Shown piece by piece: positions 29,494 to 40,093 of a stretch of DNA of 64,000 nt (position 1 is its first letter; every line of letters starts with the position of its first letter). Where the stretch lies: positions 304,201-368,200 of the forward strand of contig NC_020171.2 in NCBI RefSeq assembly GCF_000224145.3, in the 5' to 3' direction. This DNA is from Ciona intestinalis. Its lineage: Eukaryota > Chordata > Ascidiacea > Phlebobranchia > Cionidae. A model generated the notes under the pieces. That model did no database searches. It saw only the letters and a list, made by a program, of their open reading frames with translations, and was not told where the DNA came from. A program made the translations under genes and the position numbers.

Positions 29494-32400
29494 TTAAAGT
29501 TTTCTCCTAAAAACAAAAAAAAAATATTTAACCCAATGAAACATACATGAATTGAATTTAATCAAAACAATCAATAATTTGCTTCCTAGATTTAGATATT
29601 TTGAATTACAGTAACAGTTTTATACAATCCATTAAATCTAGTTTACTCACTATAATTACGTATAAATAAATGTAACTTGCTTTATCCTTACTTGGCTGGA
29701 AAACGACAGTCGTTATAACACAGGTGTTGTGTTTCATACACCTTATGCCAGCTTAGGAGTTACCATGTACTACGAGTTACTGCTTACTAAGTATATAAAA
29801 ACTAATTGTATACATTATCATGAACATTTAATTAGCCGAACTTGTTTAAAATATGGCTTTATAAAAATTGTATGTTGTAAACAAACTAGATCAAATTATG
29901 TTGTGGGGTAAAAGTTCTAGAATCCCTGAGTGTTTGTACTTACTTTTCGTAAACATCATCACCAATTTTAAGCATGAGACTGTTTGCATCAAGATATACT
30001 TTGTTCTGGCCTTGTGAAAGCTGAAATATATGAAACCTTGTGAGTAATTCTTTTGCCTACATAAATAATTTTATTTATCCTTTCCAATCAAAAACAAACA
30101 CCAAATTAATTAAAACAAGTAAAAGAAGGAACTAAAAATCTTAGTCATAAAACCTGCTGGGCATTATAATACTAGAGGAAAGTGTTAAATAAAACTACAA
30201 AAAACTAACGCAAAGTAAGATGTATGACAATTTGGAATGTCACCCAACACACTGTGATTAGCAACTGCTATTGATCAATGACCCTGTTCCAAGTTATAAT
30301 TGTTAAAATCTATGCTGGTTTAACACAGGCTTTGTACTCTATATATGTATTAGCACTGTACACATTTGTATTTATTATGTATTCTCTTTCTTAATGAAGC
30401 CGTATGATATCAAGTAAATTGTTAATAATATTTCTGCTTACTGTTTTAGCAATGCTCTGTGCTGCTCGGATTCTCCTTAATTTAAGGTAAGCTGGGTTTT
30501 TACTGATGGCTTCTCCTAAGTTATACTAGATAAGGAAATTTAGCATCTTATGTTTTACAGTTGATAATGATAATTGATAACCGTTTATTTTTTATTGGAG
30601 GATGTGGAAAAAAGGAGTTATAACACAGGTATCCAATTATACACAATTTATGTTTCATGGCTTTATTCACCTCAACAATTTGTGGGTGATTATGTTTGGA
30701 AGATTCTATTCTATGTGCACAAGGTGCCGCAACAGGAAACGCCCCGAGATTTAGAGATTACTTTTTTCTTTATGGCAGTTTAAACAAATCATTGAAGAGC
30801 CTTGGTTTAGTCCTTAACCAAGGACACACACGCCCACAATGGTTGCAGCATCAACCTTCAACTTCAACCAGTGTCATCTGGTTACATATTGTACAATCTA
30901 ACCACCAACACCAGCTAGAGCACTAGTTATATAAACATTCATAAAACCAATATTTTATAATGAAGGATATTGTTTTAGCAATTTGTGCTTCTCCCTCGGC
31001 TTGTACAATCTTTTGTTGTCTGTCTTGTTTCGCTCGTTCAACTATGTATTGAGCACGCTGGGCATCTTGCTGAGCTGTACAAATTAAAAACATTTCAATT
31101 AATAAGTTGTGCATGGTGTAACTAGGCGTAGCGATTTTTTCCAATTAAATGTAAACATGTTTTTAATTGTAAGCGTGTTTAACAAGTGTTGTTTTGTTGC
31201 TATATTCGGTCTTTCATTTAAATCTTTCTAAATTTTTCGTTACCATAATCAAGAGCAGAGCTGCGATTGAGCCGTTTTTCGCGAGCAATGCTCGGCGACA
31301 GCCGAGCTGGCTCGCGACACCTAGTCCAATTTAATTTATTTACATTTTATTGTCGCGGCAATAACTGTTAAGTTTAGCGACGTCAACGTCGCGAAACCGA
31401 GTTTCGGCGCGAGCCACGGTGCCCAGTGTCGCCAAAATCTACTGCAGGTGTCCATTCTTACGCGACTAAATGTCTGTCGCGATGGTTAGCGCAGCGTCGC
31501 TTAAATTGTACACAGCGTCGCTAAAAAATCCAGGTATCGCCAAAGTCTGGGTCAGCAACGAAATCGCTTTATATGAAGTGGGAATTCTGACGTGCGTGGA
31601 TGTAATACTATTAGATTTAGAGGACAAATAATATATCTTTAAAATTTGAGGTTATTTATCACTGAACTCGGCGGTATAAATTTTGATAAAATGATTCGTC
31701 GTTATCTTTTTTGTATTCTTAATCATCGTCTCTCATTAGTACGCTCTTCATCTTGGATTAAAGGCCAATTTACTCGCAGGAAAATCTGACCAGATTGTTT
31801 TGGANNNNNNNNNNNNNNNNNNNNNNNNNNNNNNNNNNNNNNNNNNNNNNNNNNNNNNNNNNNNNNNNNNNNNNNNNNNNNNNNNNNNNNNNNNNNNNNN
31901 NNNNNNNNNNNNNNNNNNNNNNNNNNNNNGGAATAAGGGAAATTCCACCAGATACTTATTTGGGCCTCTATTCAGATGAACTATTTTTGTAAAGATGAAC
32001 AAGAGCCTATATTCCTCCCCCATTTCATACAAGACATATATTAAATTGGTGGAAAGTGATACACAGTATGAATCCTTATGACACTATGTGCTTTTTCGGT
32101 GCGTCAAATCAGTGTTAAAGATGTGTGAAATGTTTTATATGTATATATATATTAACAGACAACATTTTATACCAACCTGTGCTCGCTGTGTAATCAATTG
32201 CGAAGCATTAAACTTGGCAACAACACTTTTTAAAACTTCATTCACAATTGATGGTAAGACCTGGAAAATTTAAAATTTTATTGTTAATATAAGTCTGCAA
32301 CTAAAAATAATTATATATATATACACTATATAAAGAAGGTTAGCTTAACTACAGTGATTTTTTTTTAAATGTTTTGTTTTTTCATATTGAAAAAAAGCCT

Positions 32401-35102
32401 AGTTGAACTGCTATACCAGTTTGGAAAATTGGGAAAAGTCTGAAACATTCCCTATGAACTAGACTAAGTGAAGCAGTTTAACAAAGCTGCATTTATTATT
32501 ATAGAGACACTTTGCAGCAGCCTTAAATGTGATGTATGAACAAACTATAGAAGGAGATATCTTACTTTCTCATCATAATCTGTTCCAAGTGTTTGTGTTA
32601 TCAATGGTAGAGAACTTGCTTCCGGTCGAGTTAAAACTCTCAAGTTAATATTCACCATTTGAAGATCCTTACTACCTGAAATACACAATAACTTAAACTA
32701 GTAAAATGTTGTCCTGGACTCCTAATTCATAGGCATGACTTAGCAAGATAAACAAAAACTATGTTATGGTATAATAGCCTTTTACTTAATAAGCAAGCAT
32801 TGCGTAAAGACTGCAATTTTGCAGTAGTTTCTAAAAAGTCTAGACACTACTCTATAAAAGGTTGGGTTGAAAAATATGTCATCAGATTACTAAAGACGTA
32901 AAACATATTCTTTGCTCTGCATAAAACGACAAGACATCACCAAGATATAAAAAGAATAGAAAATAAATGTGCCTTCTATAACAATCAGTAAATACAGTTA
33001 CTTTAGTATTACTGGAGTCTTAGATAGAAGGGTTACTGGGATCCTGTGGTTACAATACATAACTACATATTATGGAACAGGTCATTTAAAAAAAATTCAC
33101 TTATTCCAAGCTGTGTATCAAGAAAACAGGACGCAGGGTGATGTCAAATCAAGCAAAGTCAAAGCTCTTATTCGCCTTGTAAATCATCATATGACAAAAT
33201 ATCAAAAAACAGAAATATATATGATACCAACACTTAATTTAGAGTTGATATGACAAAAGTATTGAACAGGCTTCAGTAAAGCTTCAAGCTCAACTACCAA
33301 AAACCGACTCCCTAAGTGTTGGAGGCATTAGCCCAACATACTACCTTAACACAGCATAGTTAATGCTAATAGGGCTATTTGAGTTAAAAAATAAATACCT
33401 GTAGGAGAGCCAACTCTAGTTGGGCGGGATCTTATGTTGTAGATGATTGGATATTGAAACCATGGTAACCTATGATGGAACAAATTGTTACTGTAGTAGA
33501 AATATAGCCAGCATAATGCATGGATATTATATTATTAATAATAAATAACTTTTATTGTCTATGGACTTTATTTACAGTTTTTAGAAAATATTTTAAACGA
33601 AAACATGCTTACATGAAAAACATATTTACATTTAATTGGAAGAAAAAGGGCGTGGTCGCTACACCAGCAGACAAACAAGCCAATTACATTTATTTATTTC
33701 AAGTTCAACGTCAGAAGTTTTTTACTGATAGAAACAAAATATTTATTTATGAAAAGAATTTAAATATTTTTAACTATTCATATTGTAGTTAATTATACTA
33801 GTTTTGTGTATATGATGTATTATATGAAATACAAAAAAAAAATATATATATAGATTAATAAATACCACTTCTTGGATAAAATACATTACACCTATCAAAA
33901 AAAAGCAAGAATGTTATCTGAGTTTTTAAAAATATTTTCATCATGATTCATGAGTATTGTATGTTCACCTAAAATGCAACCCTTCGCCATATGTGACTTG
34001 TTGTACACCTCCTATCCTGTTGAATAAAACAGCTCTGTGACCGCCTTCCACAGAATAGATGGATTCCTGAAGGTAAAATATTTGTATCAAATATATATAA
34101 AAAAAAAATATATATATAACTCTTAGGTTAAGAGACCACCCTTATTTTAAATATGTTTTTTAACTGTAAGCGTGTTTTAACAACTGTTGTTTTGCCACTA
34201 TATCCTGTCTTTTCGTTTAAAATGTTTTTAAATCTTCGCTACCGTAATCGAAGAGACAAATCAGGTTATTAAAATCAAATCAACCACAGATAGTCAGATA
34301 CCAAAACTTTAACACATGGTTAGAAGGGGGAACACAACTTCAAGACTTAGTGGGAACTTAAGACCGCTACTGTATTAGTATGCTTACCTACCCCCTCCCA
34401 TACTCAAAACTCATGACTTAGTAAATAGCATTAGAACTTCTCCTGAGGCAACTAAGGCATAATAAACGGCAATGTACTTATAGTCACACATGAGAACTTA
34501 ATGTCAAAACCATTTATGTTCCCCACTTTTAAATTGTCAAAGGCGTAAAGATAAATATGAAAAAGGCAATTAGAGCTTGCACCTATGCTGTTAGACATCC
34601 TAACACAAACAAGATTAATTGCCTTTTTCTCTTAAAACCACAGTTGGTAATCAGGTCAAACTGTTTCACTAATTAAGGTCAAAGCTGTCATGATAAAATT
34701 AAACTATTTAAATCTGATAGACTTATTAAACTTAAAGAATATTTGCAACATGTATATAGCATTTCATATACAATGTCCAAAAATGATCATGGCACTTTCT
34801 GTAGTTTAAAACTATTGGGGGGGGGGGGAGAAAAAAAAACACAAATTTGGTCCCTTGGAAGACCATTTCTAATAGACTATTTTTTGGGTTAAAATATAGA
34901 CGTAGGATATATTTAAACTAGGGCACTGATAAAGTAACTACAGAATATATACATGTACCAAACTGGAATACCAAAAACATGCATCATCCAACTTTAAAAA
35001 CTTAAGTACCTTAACTCCATAAATTAGAGCAGCGACCCCACCCAACGCGACACCACTTCCACCGAGTTTAGTAAGACGACCTAATAAATCTTTTCCGGCC
35101 AT
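29494..35102 (-). CDS. PHB2: prohibitin-2, one exon missing in a gap
   Basis: Subunit of the ring-shaped prohibitin complex of the inner mitochondrial membrane. Visible exons: 35102-35010, 34066-33969, 33469-33399, 32675-32566, 32260-32177, 31074-30971, 30519-30442, 30020-29944, 29506-29494. Protein pieces: [17 protein letters not shown] and [14 protein letters not shown] (N-terminal anchor), [73 protein letters not shown], then [20 protein letters not shown] (coiled coil), [20 protein letters not shown] and [20 protein letters not shown]. The roughly 43 family residues between ITQRAQ and AQQDAQ are absent; the flanking phases (0 in, 1 out) require an exon of 3n+1 nt, and the 125-N gap at 31805-31929 lies exactly there. 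The 30970-30520 intron has AT-AC ends (see its own entry). Completed length would be near 285 aa; human PHB2 has 299. Confidence 0.94.
29668..29775 (-). mobile_element. SINE tail fragment in PHB2
   Basis: AACTTGCTTTATCCTTACTT, GGAAAACGACAGTCGTTATA and ATACACCTTATGCCAGCTTA. Confidence 0.75.
30520..30970 (-). other. U12-type AT-AC intron of PHB2
   Basis: On the minus strand the intron begins ATATCCTTCA, matching the minor-spliceosome 5' site ATATCCTT, and ends ATAAC. Near the 3' end lies TTCCTTATC (30537-30529), an 8 of 9 match to the U12 branch consensus TTCCTTAAC, 11 nt before the end. There is no usable GT at the 5' end. The AT-AC cut joins GCT AAA ACA to TTA GGA GAA (AKT/LGEA), matching the conserved AK-LGEALSKNP segment of prohibitin-2 in frame. 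Confidence 0.9.
30700..30925 (-). mobile_element. SINE, strongly diverged
   Basis: Best-kept part is AAGGACACACACGCCCACAA then TGGTTGCAGCATCAACC; the head and tail are decayed. Confidence 0.5.
31121..31262 (+). mobile_element. ATT-tailed retroposon fragment
   Basis: CGTAGCGATTTTTTCCAATT, TGTTTTTAATTGTAAGCGTG and TTGTTTTGTTGCTATATTCG; the tail is replaced by the CG-rich block that follows. Confidence 0.65.
31263..31560. other. CG-rich block in PHB2 intron, origin unknown
   Basis: Markedly richer in CG dinucleotides than its surroundings, with repeated CGTCGC, TCGCG and GCGAGC motifs and local inverted pairs such as GCTCGGCGACAGCCGAGC. No coding frame is convincing. It may be a separate mobile element, since it begins exactly where the retroposon fragment stops. 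Confidence 0.4.
31805..31929. other. assembly gap (125 N) expected to hide a PHB2 exon
   Basis: Unknown bases between the exons ending ITQRAQ and beginning AQQDAQ. No candidate for the missing prohibitin segment was seen in the readable part of this intron. Confidence 0.85.
33585..33700 (-). mobile_element. ATT-tailed retroposon fragment
   Basis: AAATATTTTAAACGAAAACA, ACATATTTACATTTAATTGG and the head block GGTCGCTACACCAGCAGACA then AACAAGCC. Confidence 0.7.
34128..34275 (+). mobile_element. ATT-tailed retroposon copy
   Basis: TTTTTTAACTGTAAGCGTGT, CAACTGTTGTTTTGCCACTA, TATCCTGTCTTTTCGTTTAA and TTCGCTACCGTAATCGAAGA. Confidence 0.75.
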
Positions 35103-36701
35103 GATCTAAATAACTTTAGTGATTAAGTAAACCTAAGTTAACTTTGAATATAACATAAATTTGGACTGGCAATTAATTGTGTTTCAACTTTCTTGCAATT
35201 TCAAAAATGATGATGTAACACGTGCGTAAAAGGCGCTGCTAGTGTGCTTGAACGACGGATTTTGCGGAAGTTTGTTTCATCAACGAAACTTTTATCAATT
35301 TGGATGTAGTAAGTTACGAATATTAAAGAGCAAAATGACTAAAAACTATCTAATAAATAATTAATATGCTAATTGATTGATTCAAAAGATGATTACAACT
35401 GCGTTAATAAGAACTCGTGTTTTTTTTTTACGGTATCCGTATAATCCGTCTTTTTCCCAGTGCTTTTACTTCGCCTTTTGCCCTTCGAAAATACCAAAGT
35501 TAGTATAGACCAAGTTAGGAAACGGCGCTTGTGTCCGCCATTACGGAGCCCACAGAGCGTGAATCGCCTATACAAATGCATTGTCGGCGTGTGTTTATTT
35601 GGTTCTTGTAAGCAATACAAAAGCTAGCAAACACATATAGCGGCTGTTTTAACTTGAAAAATATAATCTTTAATATAAATCTTGTTATATAATATTAAAT
35701 CTAAGAATTAATGTGGAGTAAATCAGTATTTTGACTGGTTTTCAGCGTACAGTGTGGTTTAACAGGGTACTTTACGTTGGCGATTAATACTAGCAGCAAT
35801 CAGCTTAGTTTACATAATAGTATATGATCATACCTACGAATCTACAGAACCAGTATATACTACATTTATAATCCAACATGAGTGGCCATGCAGCTCCAAA
35901 CTGCTTAAGTACTAGCAGATAAGGTGTTCGCGTATTCCGATTTCATAAAGACCAAGAACGCAGAAAAGGTAGCTTATTAATTCAAGCAGAGGATCAAAAA
36001 TAGTAACTCAGTATTGTTTTCCTCAATGTCACTTCGATATTAGGCAAGTTTTACGAAGATACCTTAAGTTTCGTTGCCGGGTATACGTGTTAAGTTTGTA
36101 AGCCAAAAAGTAAAATCACGGCAATTTACATGTAAAACTGCAGCTAGATGCACTAGTATATGTTAATGTTATGCGTTTTTGTTTGTATTTTTATATTTTA
36201 AACATGTTCTTTTATATTTCTGGTTGGTATACTTGATATTTTCTGTTTTTTTTACTCTTTAATCGATTGAGTGTTCAATAAAATTTGATTCTTTATGTGA
36301 GGTTTATTATTGTGATAAGATATAACATTAGTAGAAAGCCATTTTAGAGAGAAGTGCTTGGTTCTTAAAAAATCGCAATATTTAGGCGAAAAACAGCAAC
36401 CAGCAATGGTAAAATGCTATGCTGTGGGCTCCGTAATGGTGGCGTCTATGACGTCATAGACGCGCGACAATGGATAACAAGACTCGTTGTTTTACAATCC
36501 GTTTCCTAACTTGGTCTATACTAACTTTGGAAAATACCAACTTATCAACGTGCTTTAAAAAATACATGGATATTTTTTTTTAAAACGGTGTTTTATTTAT
36601 AAAATAAGCAAAGCAATAACACCACTTTTGAAGGCAACGCGCTTAAAATAGGGGTGTTTCGATTTTACTCCTTTGCTGCCAAGAAACAATTCGTTTAACC
36701 T
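35103..36701. other. intergenic region with a long imperfect inverted repeat
   Basis: Holds the PHB2 promoter. Arms at about 35485-35560 and 36418-36537 are inverted copies: both contain CGTTTCCTAACTTGGTCTAT, ACTAACTTTGG and TGGGCTCCGTAATGG. The right arm carries about 55 extra bases that include a TCTATGACGTCATAGA palindrome. No convincing exon lies between the arms. Confidence 0.6.
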
Positions 36702-38417
36702 TCAGAACAGAAATATAACAAATAATATAATGACAGCTATGAGTGAGAGCATCGTTATCATTTCATTTTTCATGCGCAATAGTACGGGATGTGTTTCCAT
36801 ATTATCTCGGAAAAACGTCCCACCAACGTTTGCATGGGGAAATGCAATTTCCGGAACGTCTTTCTGCAAGAATTGACACAGTGGTTCCCAACCGTCCTTG
36901 ACTTGATACACCAGCAGTTTGTCGGCATCGACCACCTAAATTTGTTTGATTTCTGTGCTCTTTTACTATAATAGAGAAGATGATTTACCTCTGTTACATA
37001 TTTGTTGTGCTGACGGTATCGTGTTCTGTATAAAAGTTCGTTCACCGGTGTTTTATGAAACGCAGTTTTCAATGGCGTACCCAATGCTGCGGTTACTGTA
37101 ATTGAAATTGTTGGTCATACAGAAAATACAGTCACTCCCCTAAAACACACACACGTCCCTTAAAATGGTAACGCGCAAGTGGGGTATTATGGAATACTAC
37201 ACCCGCTTTATAAACGGCAGTCGTTTGCCCAGTCACGCGAAGAAAATGACATTTGTTTTTTCCAATGGTTTAGAAAAGATGATACAAAACAGAATATAAT
37301 AATAGTATGGTGGGGGAAAACGGGACACCTTTTGCGCATTTATTATAACTAACAGCGGTCTAACGAAACGGTGTCCCATATTCCCCCACCCTACTATATA
37401 TACAAACATAAAATTAAAAAAAAAAACTGGTTTATATAAAACCAAATTTCAGTAAATGCGTTTGTTGGAACATACCCCACGTTTGTGTGAATGCTTGGTA
37501 CTTTCTTCCAGTTGGCGTGAAGAACTTATAAAATTTCATCAAAACGTGATCATCAATCTGCTTGCACTGCTTTTTTAAACTAACTATCCATTTATCTTCG
37601 TCTCGGATTGGAAGTATAACCTTGTTGTAGGAATGCATTAACAGCGTTATGTACGGATAATTGAATTTTAAAATAAAAACAATGTACCAGTCTGTTCCAG
37701 AGACCATATATAGGCTACTGGTTGTAAGCGCAGGTTATTATTTTGAACGTGAATGAATGAATGTAACTTAAACTTACTTTATCCTCGCGTGCCCGGAAAA
37801 CGACAGTCGTTATAACACGGGTTTAACACCTCGTGCCAGCTTACGAGTTGCCGTGTATGTTACTTTGTAAGGAAATTTTTCATATTTTCTTTGTATGGCT
37901 GATAATTTGGACAACCCATTAGTGACCACTGGGTTGGAGCAAGTGCCGTTAAGTGTATTGCCCAATGACACAAATAGGCCCACAATGGTAGCAGCGTCGA
38001 GCCTTGAACCGATTACCTCTGGGTTACAGGCACGCGCACTAACTACTATATGCCACGGCGCCGGAGTGCTTATTTTTTATAAAATTTAATTAGAATACGA
38101 ATGTATTTAAAATGGGGATTTATAATTTATCAACGGCTTAGAAACTCTTTAGCTAGCCTATATACCTTGGCGTCAGGAAAAGTTCGATGCAGTTCTTCCC
38201 AAAAGACAAAAACCGGAGAATCCAAAGTTGCATCCACCCCGTTGTACATTCTATAAAAGTCTTCACTATTTCCACCTTCCGTCAAAACCTTTTCCCAATC
38301 ATTGCAAAGAAATTGAAAGTTTTCCAAATAATCATAGACAGTATATCCAAGTGTTCGCAACGCCGACGTTAAGGACTTTGTTCCTGTCTTTGGATATCCA
38401 GCAATAATTACTTTCAT
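36702..38417 (-). CDS. P-loop sulfotransferase-family protein with C-terminal membrane anchor, 245 aa
   Basis: Four exons, 38417-38166, 37620-37476, 37095-36989 and 36935-36702, sum to 738 nt in phase. The N-terminus MKVIIAGYPKTGTKSLTSAL is the 5'-phosphosulfate-binding P-loop of the small sulfotransferase-like family (Pfam Sulfotransfer_4 type). Later blocks fit that family: DATLDSPVFVFWEELHRTFP, DAKVILPIRDEDKWIVSLKK (3'-phosphate region), LLVYQVKDGWEPLCQFLQ and VPEIAFPHANVGGTFF. The last 20 or so residues (MITMLSLIAVIILFVIFLF) form a hydrophobic segment ending at the stop codon, so the protein may be tail-anchored. Substrate and true sulfotransferase activity are unknown for most members. 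The start gives the P-loop its normal position near residue 7. Confidence 0.9.
37301..37402. mobile_element. MITE with internal deletion
   Basis: Both terminal repeats are good (ATGGTGGGGGAAAACGGGAC and GGTGTCCCATATTCCCCCAC), but only about 40 bases of interior remain, against about 150 in full copies. It lies in a sulfotransferase intron. Confidence 0.8.
37751..38062 (-). mobile_element. tRNA-headed SINE, full length (reference copy)
   Basis: Read on the minus strand: GGCGCCGTGGCATATAGTAG (A-box-like), GAGGTAATCGGTTCAAGGCT (B-box-like), ATTGTGGG, TTGGGCAATACACTTAACGG, CACTAATGGGTTGTCC, an A-rich linker, CTCGTAAGCTGGCACGAGGT, ACGACTGTCGTTTTCCGG, CACGCGAGGATAAAGTAAGT and a CATT repeat tail. 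Spacing of the two boxes suits an internal Pol III promoter. About 25 copies or pieces occur in the window. Confidence 0.9.
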
Positions 38418-40093
38418 CGTACATATATATTGCTAATATAGTTTGCACAACTTTAAATTAACCTTACATACACAAGAGTTATGTAATGTATTTACAGATA
38501 CCATATAGGTAGACCTATGGTTTAACTGATAGTAATTAGGACTAAGCATTCTTTAAAAGAAGACAAAACCAGTCGGCATTATAATAGCGGATTTGCTTTG
38601 AGCTTCACGAAACATCATGCGAATCTACACAACGTTTGTCACAGATCTACTTTGTCGGGTTTACTAAACAATTTATTGTATATTTGTAGAAGCGTACTCG
38701 GTATAGGTTGGACGTGCTCCGCTTTTATAGCTCATGTAAGACCCAGATGAACTAGTTAATGATTGTGCAGGCTACTCAAGGTAACAAGTCAAAGAAAGAA
38801 TTAACGAGCAAGGCAAACACCACTGTTAATCCCGTTATGCTGTTACGGCAGTTTGCTTTAGAGTTTAGACCATTTTGGTCTAACAGCTGTTTTTATTGCT
38901 AATCTCACATCAAACTTATTTTGACCAAAATCAAATCATAACATATAGGGCAGGGAAAGATTGTATAGCCTCATGCAAATGTAGTCTCTATATCTGAAAT
39001 ACACAATATATAACGGTATTTGGATAATACATAATACTTTGTATTATTACAGCTTTACTGGTTGAAAACAATTTAAGAAATATATAATTATTGATAGAAG
39101 CACACGTGGTATTATATTGGCAATGCGACATATGTGACCATCCCACTCCTACAATCTATAGCCTACTGTGTTACCTATGATGCGATTTAGCAATGTGTCC
39201 TTAGCTGTTATTTAGCGACCCACGTACAGGTGTTATAGCGGGGTAAGACGGTGCAGGGTGGGGTAAGATGCTATCTCGAAAATCCTACCATCTATACACG
39301 TAAAACACACGAAATAAGATTTTACTCTTTGAAACTCAGGTCTAAACAGTTTCTGTCTCGCCACACTCCTATATGGGTTAACATGATATACCTATATGGT
39401 ATAGCCTACTGTGTGTAGTAAAGGTATTGTTATAACAACAATTGGTATTGTTGGAACAATAACTGCAATATTTTCATAACGACGATTGCATGGCAATGTT
39501 GAAACTTTATTTGATGAATATCTTACACATGTTTATAATAACAGGTAAGTTGTAACAACTAGCCTAATAACAAAAGCTCAAATTCACAAATATTTACTTT
39601 AAGCTGATAGTCCATCAACCTATGAATAATCTGTCATTATTAAGCTGGCCCAAAGTAATTATTGGTCTGTGCTGCCATACAATGGGTATTTGGTTTGTAT
39701 TAACGTTTGTCTGTATTTAAAACCACATTGAACGCTTTTGTTGCACACCGACGAAATGTGAATAAATGAATGAATGTAACTTACTTTATCCTCGCGGGGA
39801 CAAAACACAATGTCGTTCTACTCTTTTTTATTGCTGTGTTCGAACTAAATTCCCAACTTCCATTATTGAAGCTCTGCTGTATTGTTGTTTCGTTTATTAC
39901 ATGGCGCCGTTATAGAGGGCGCCATGGTTTATTACTTCGATGCTTTTGTCACGTGACGTAAGATATTTTACGACATTTCGACTAAGGGGAATTTTATATG
40001 ACGTATTCAATTAATATTGGATTTTGCTTTTTCAGTAAATCATGTAGCTTCTCTGTAGTTTATTATACGTTATACCTTATACGGTACAAAGAA
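38418..40093. other. divergent intergenic region, sulfotransferase gene and FUT8
   Basis: Promoters of both genes should lie here. A short MITE-like scrap (GGTGCAGGGTGGGGTAAGAT) is near 39248. A SINE scrap lies at 39760-39832. CACGTGACGTAAG near 39950 and a GGCGCC inverted pair near 39903-39925 are possible promoter elements without further support. Confidence 0.45.
39760..39832 (-). mobile_element. SINE tail scrap
   Basis: GAATGAATGTAACTTACTTT then ATCCTCGCGGGGACAAAACA, then loss of match. Confidence 0.65.

Noticed and set aside
32969-33253. Plus-strand open frame of 94 codons
   Set aside because: Lies inside a PHB2 intron on the other strand; no family motif or splice context.
39770-39961. 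Open frame of 63 codons near FUT8
   Set aside because: Starts in SINE tail and runs into repeat ends and a GGCGCC palindrome; no protein signal.
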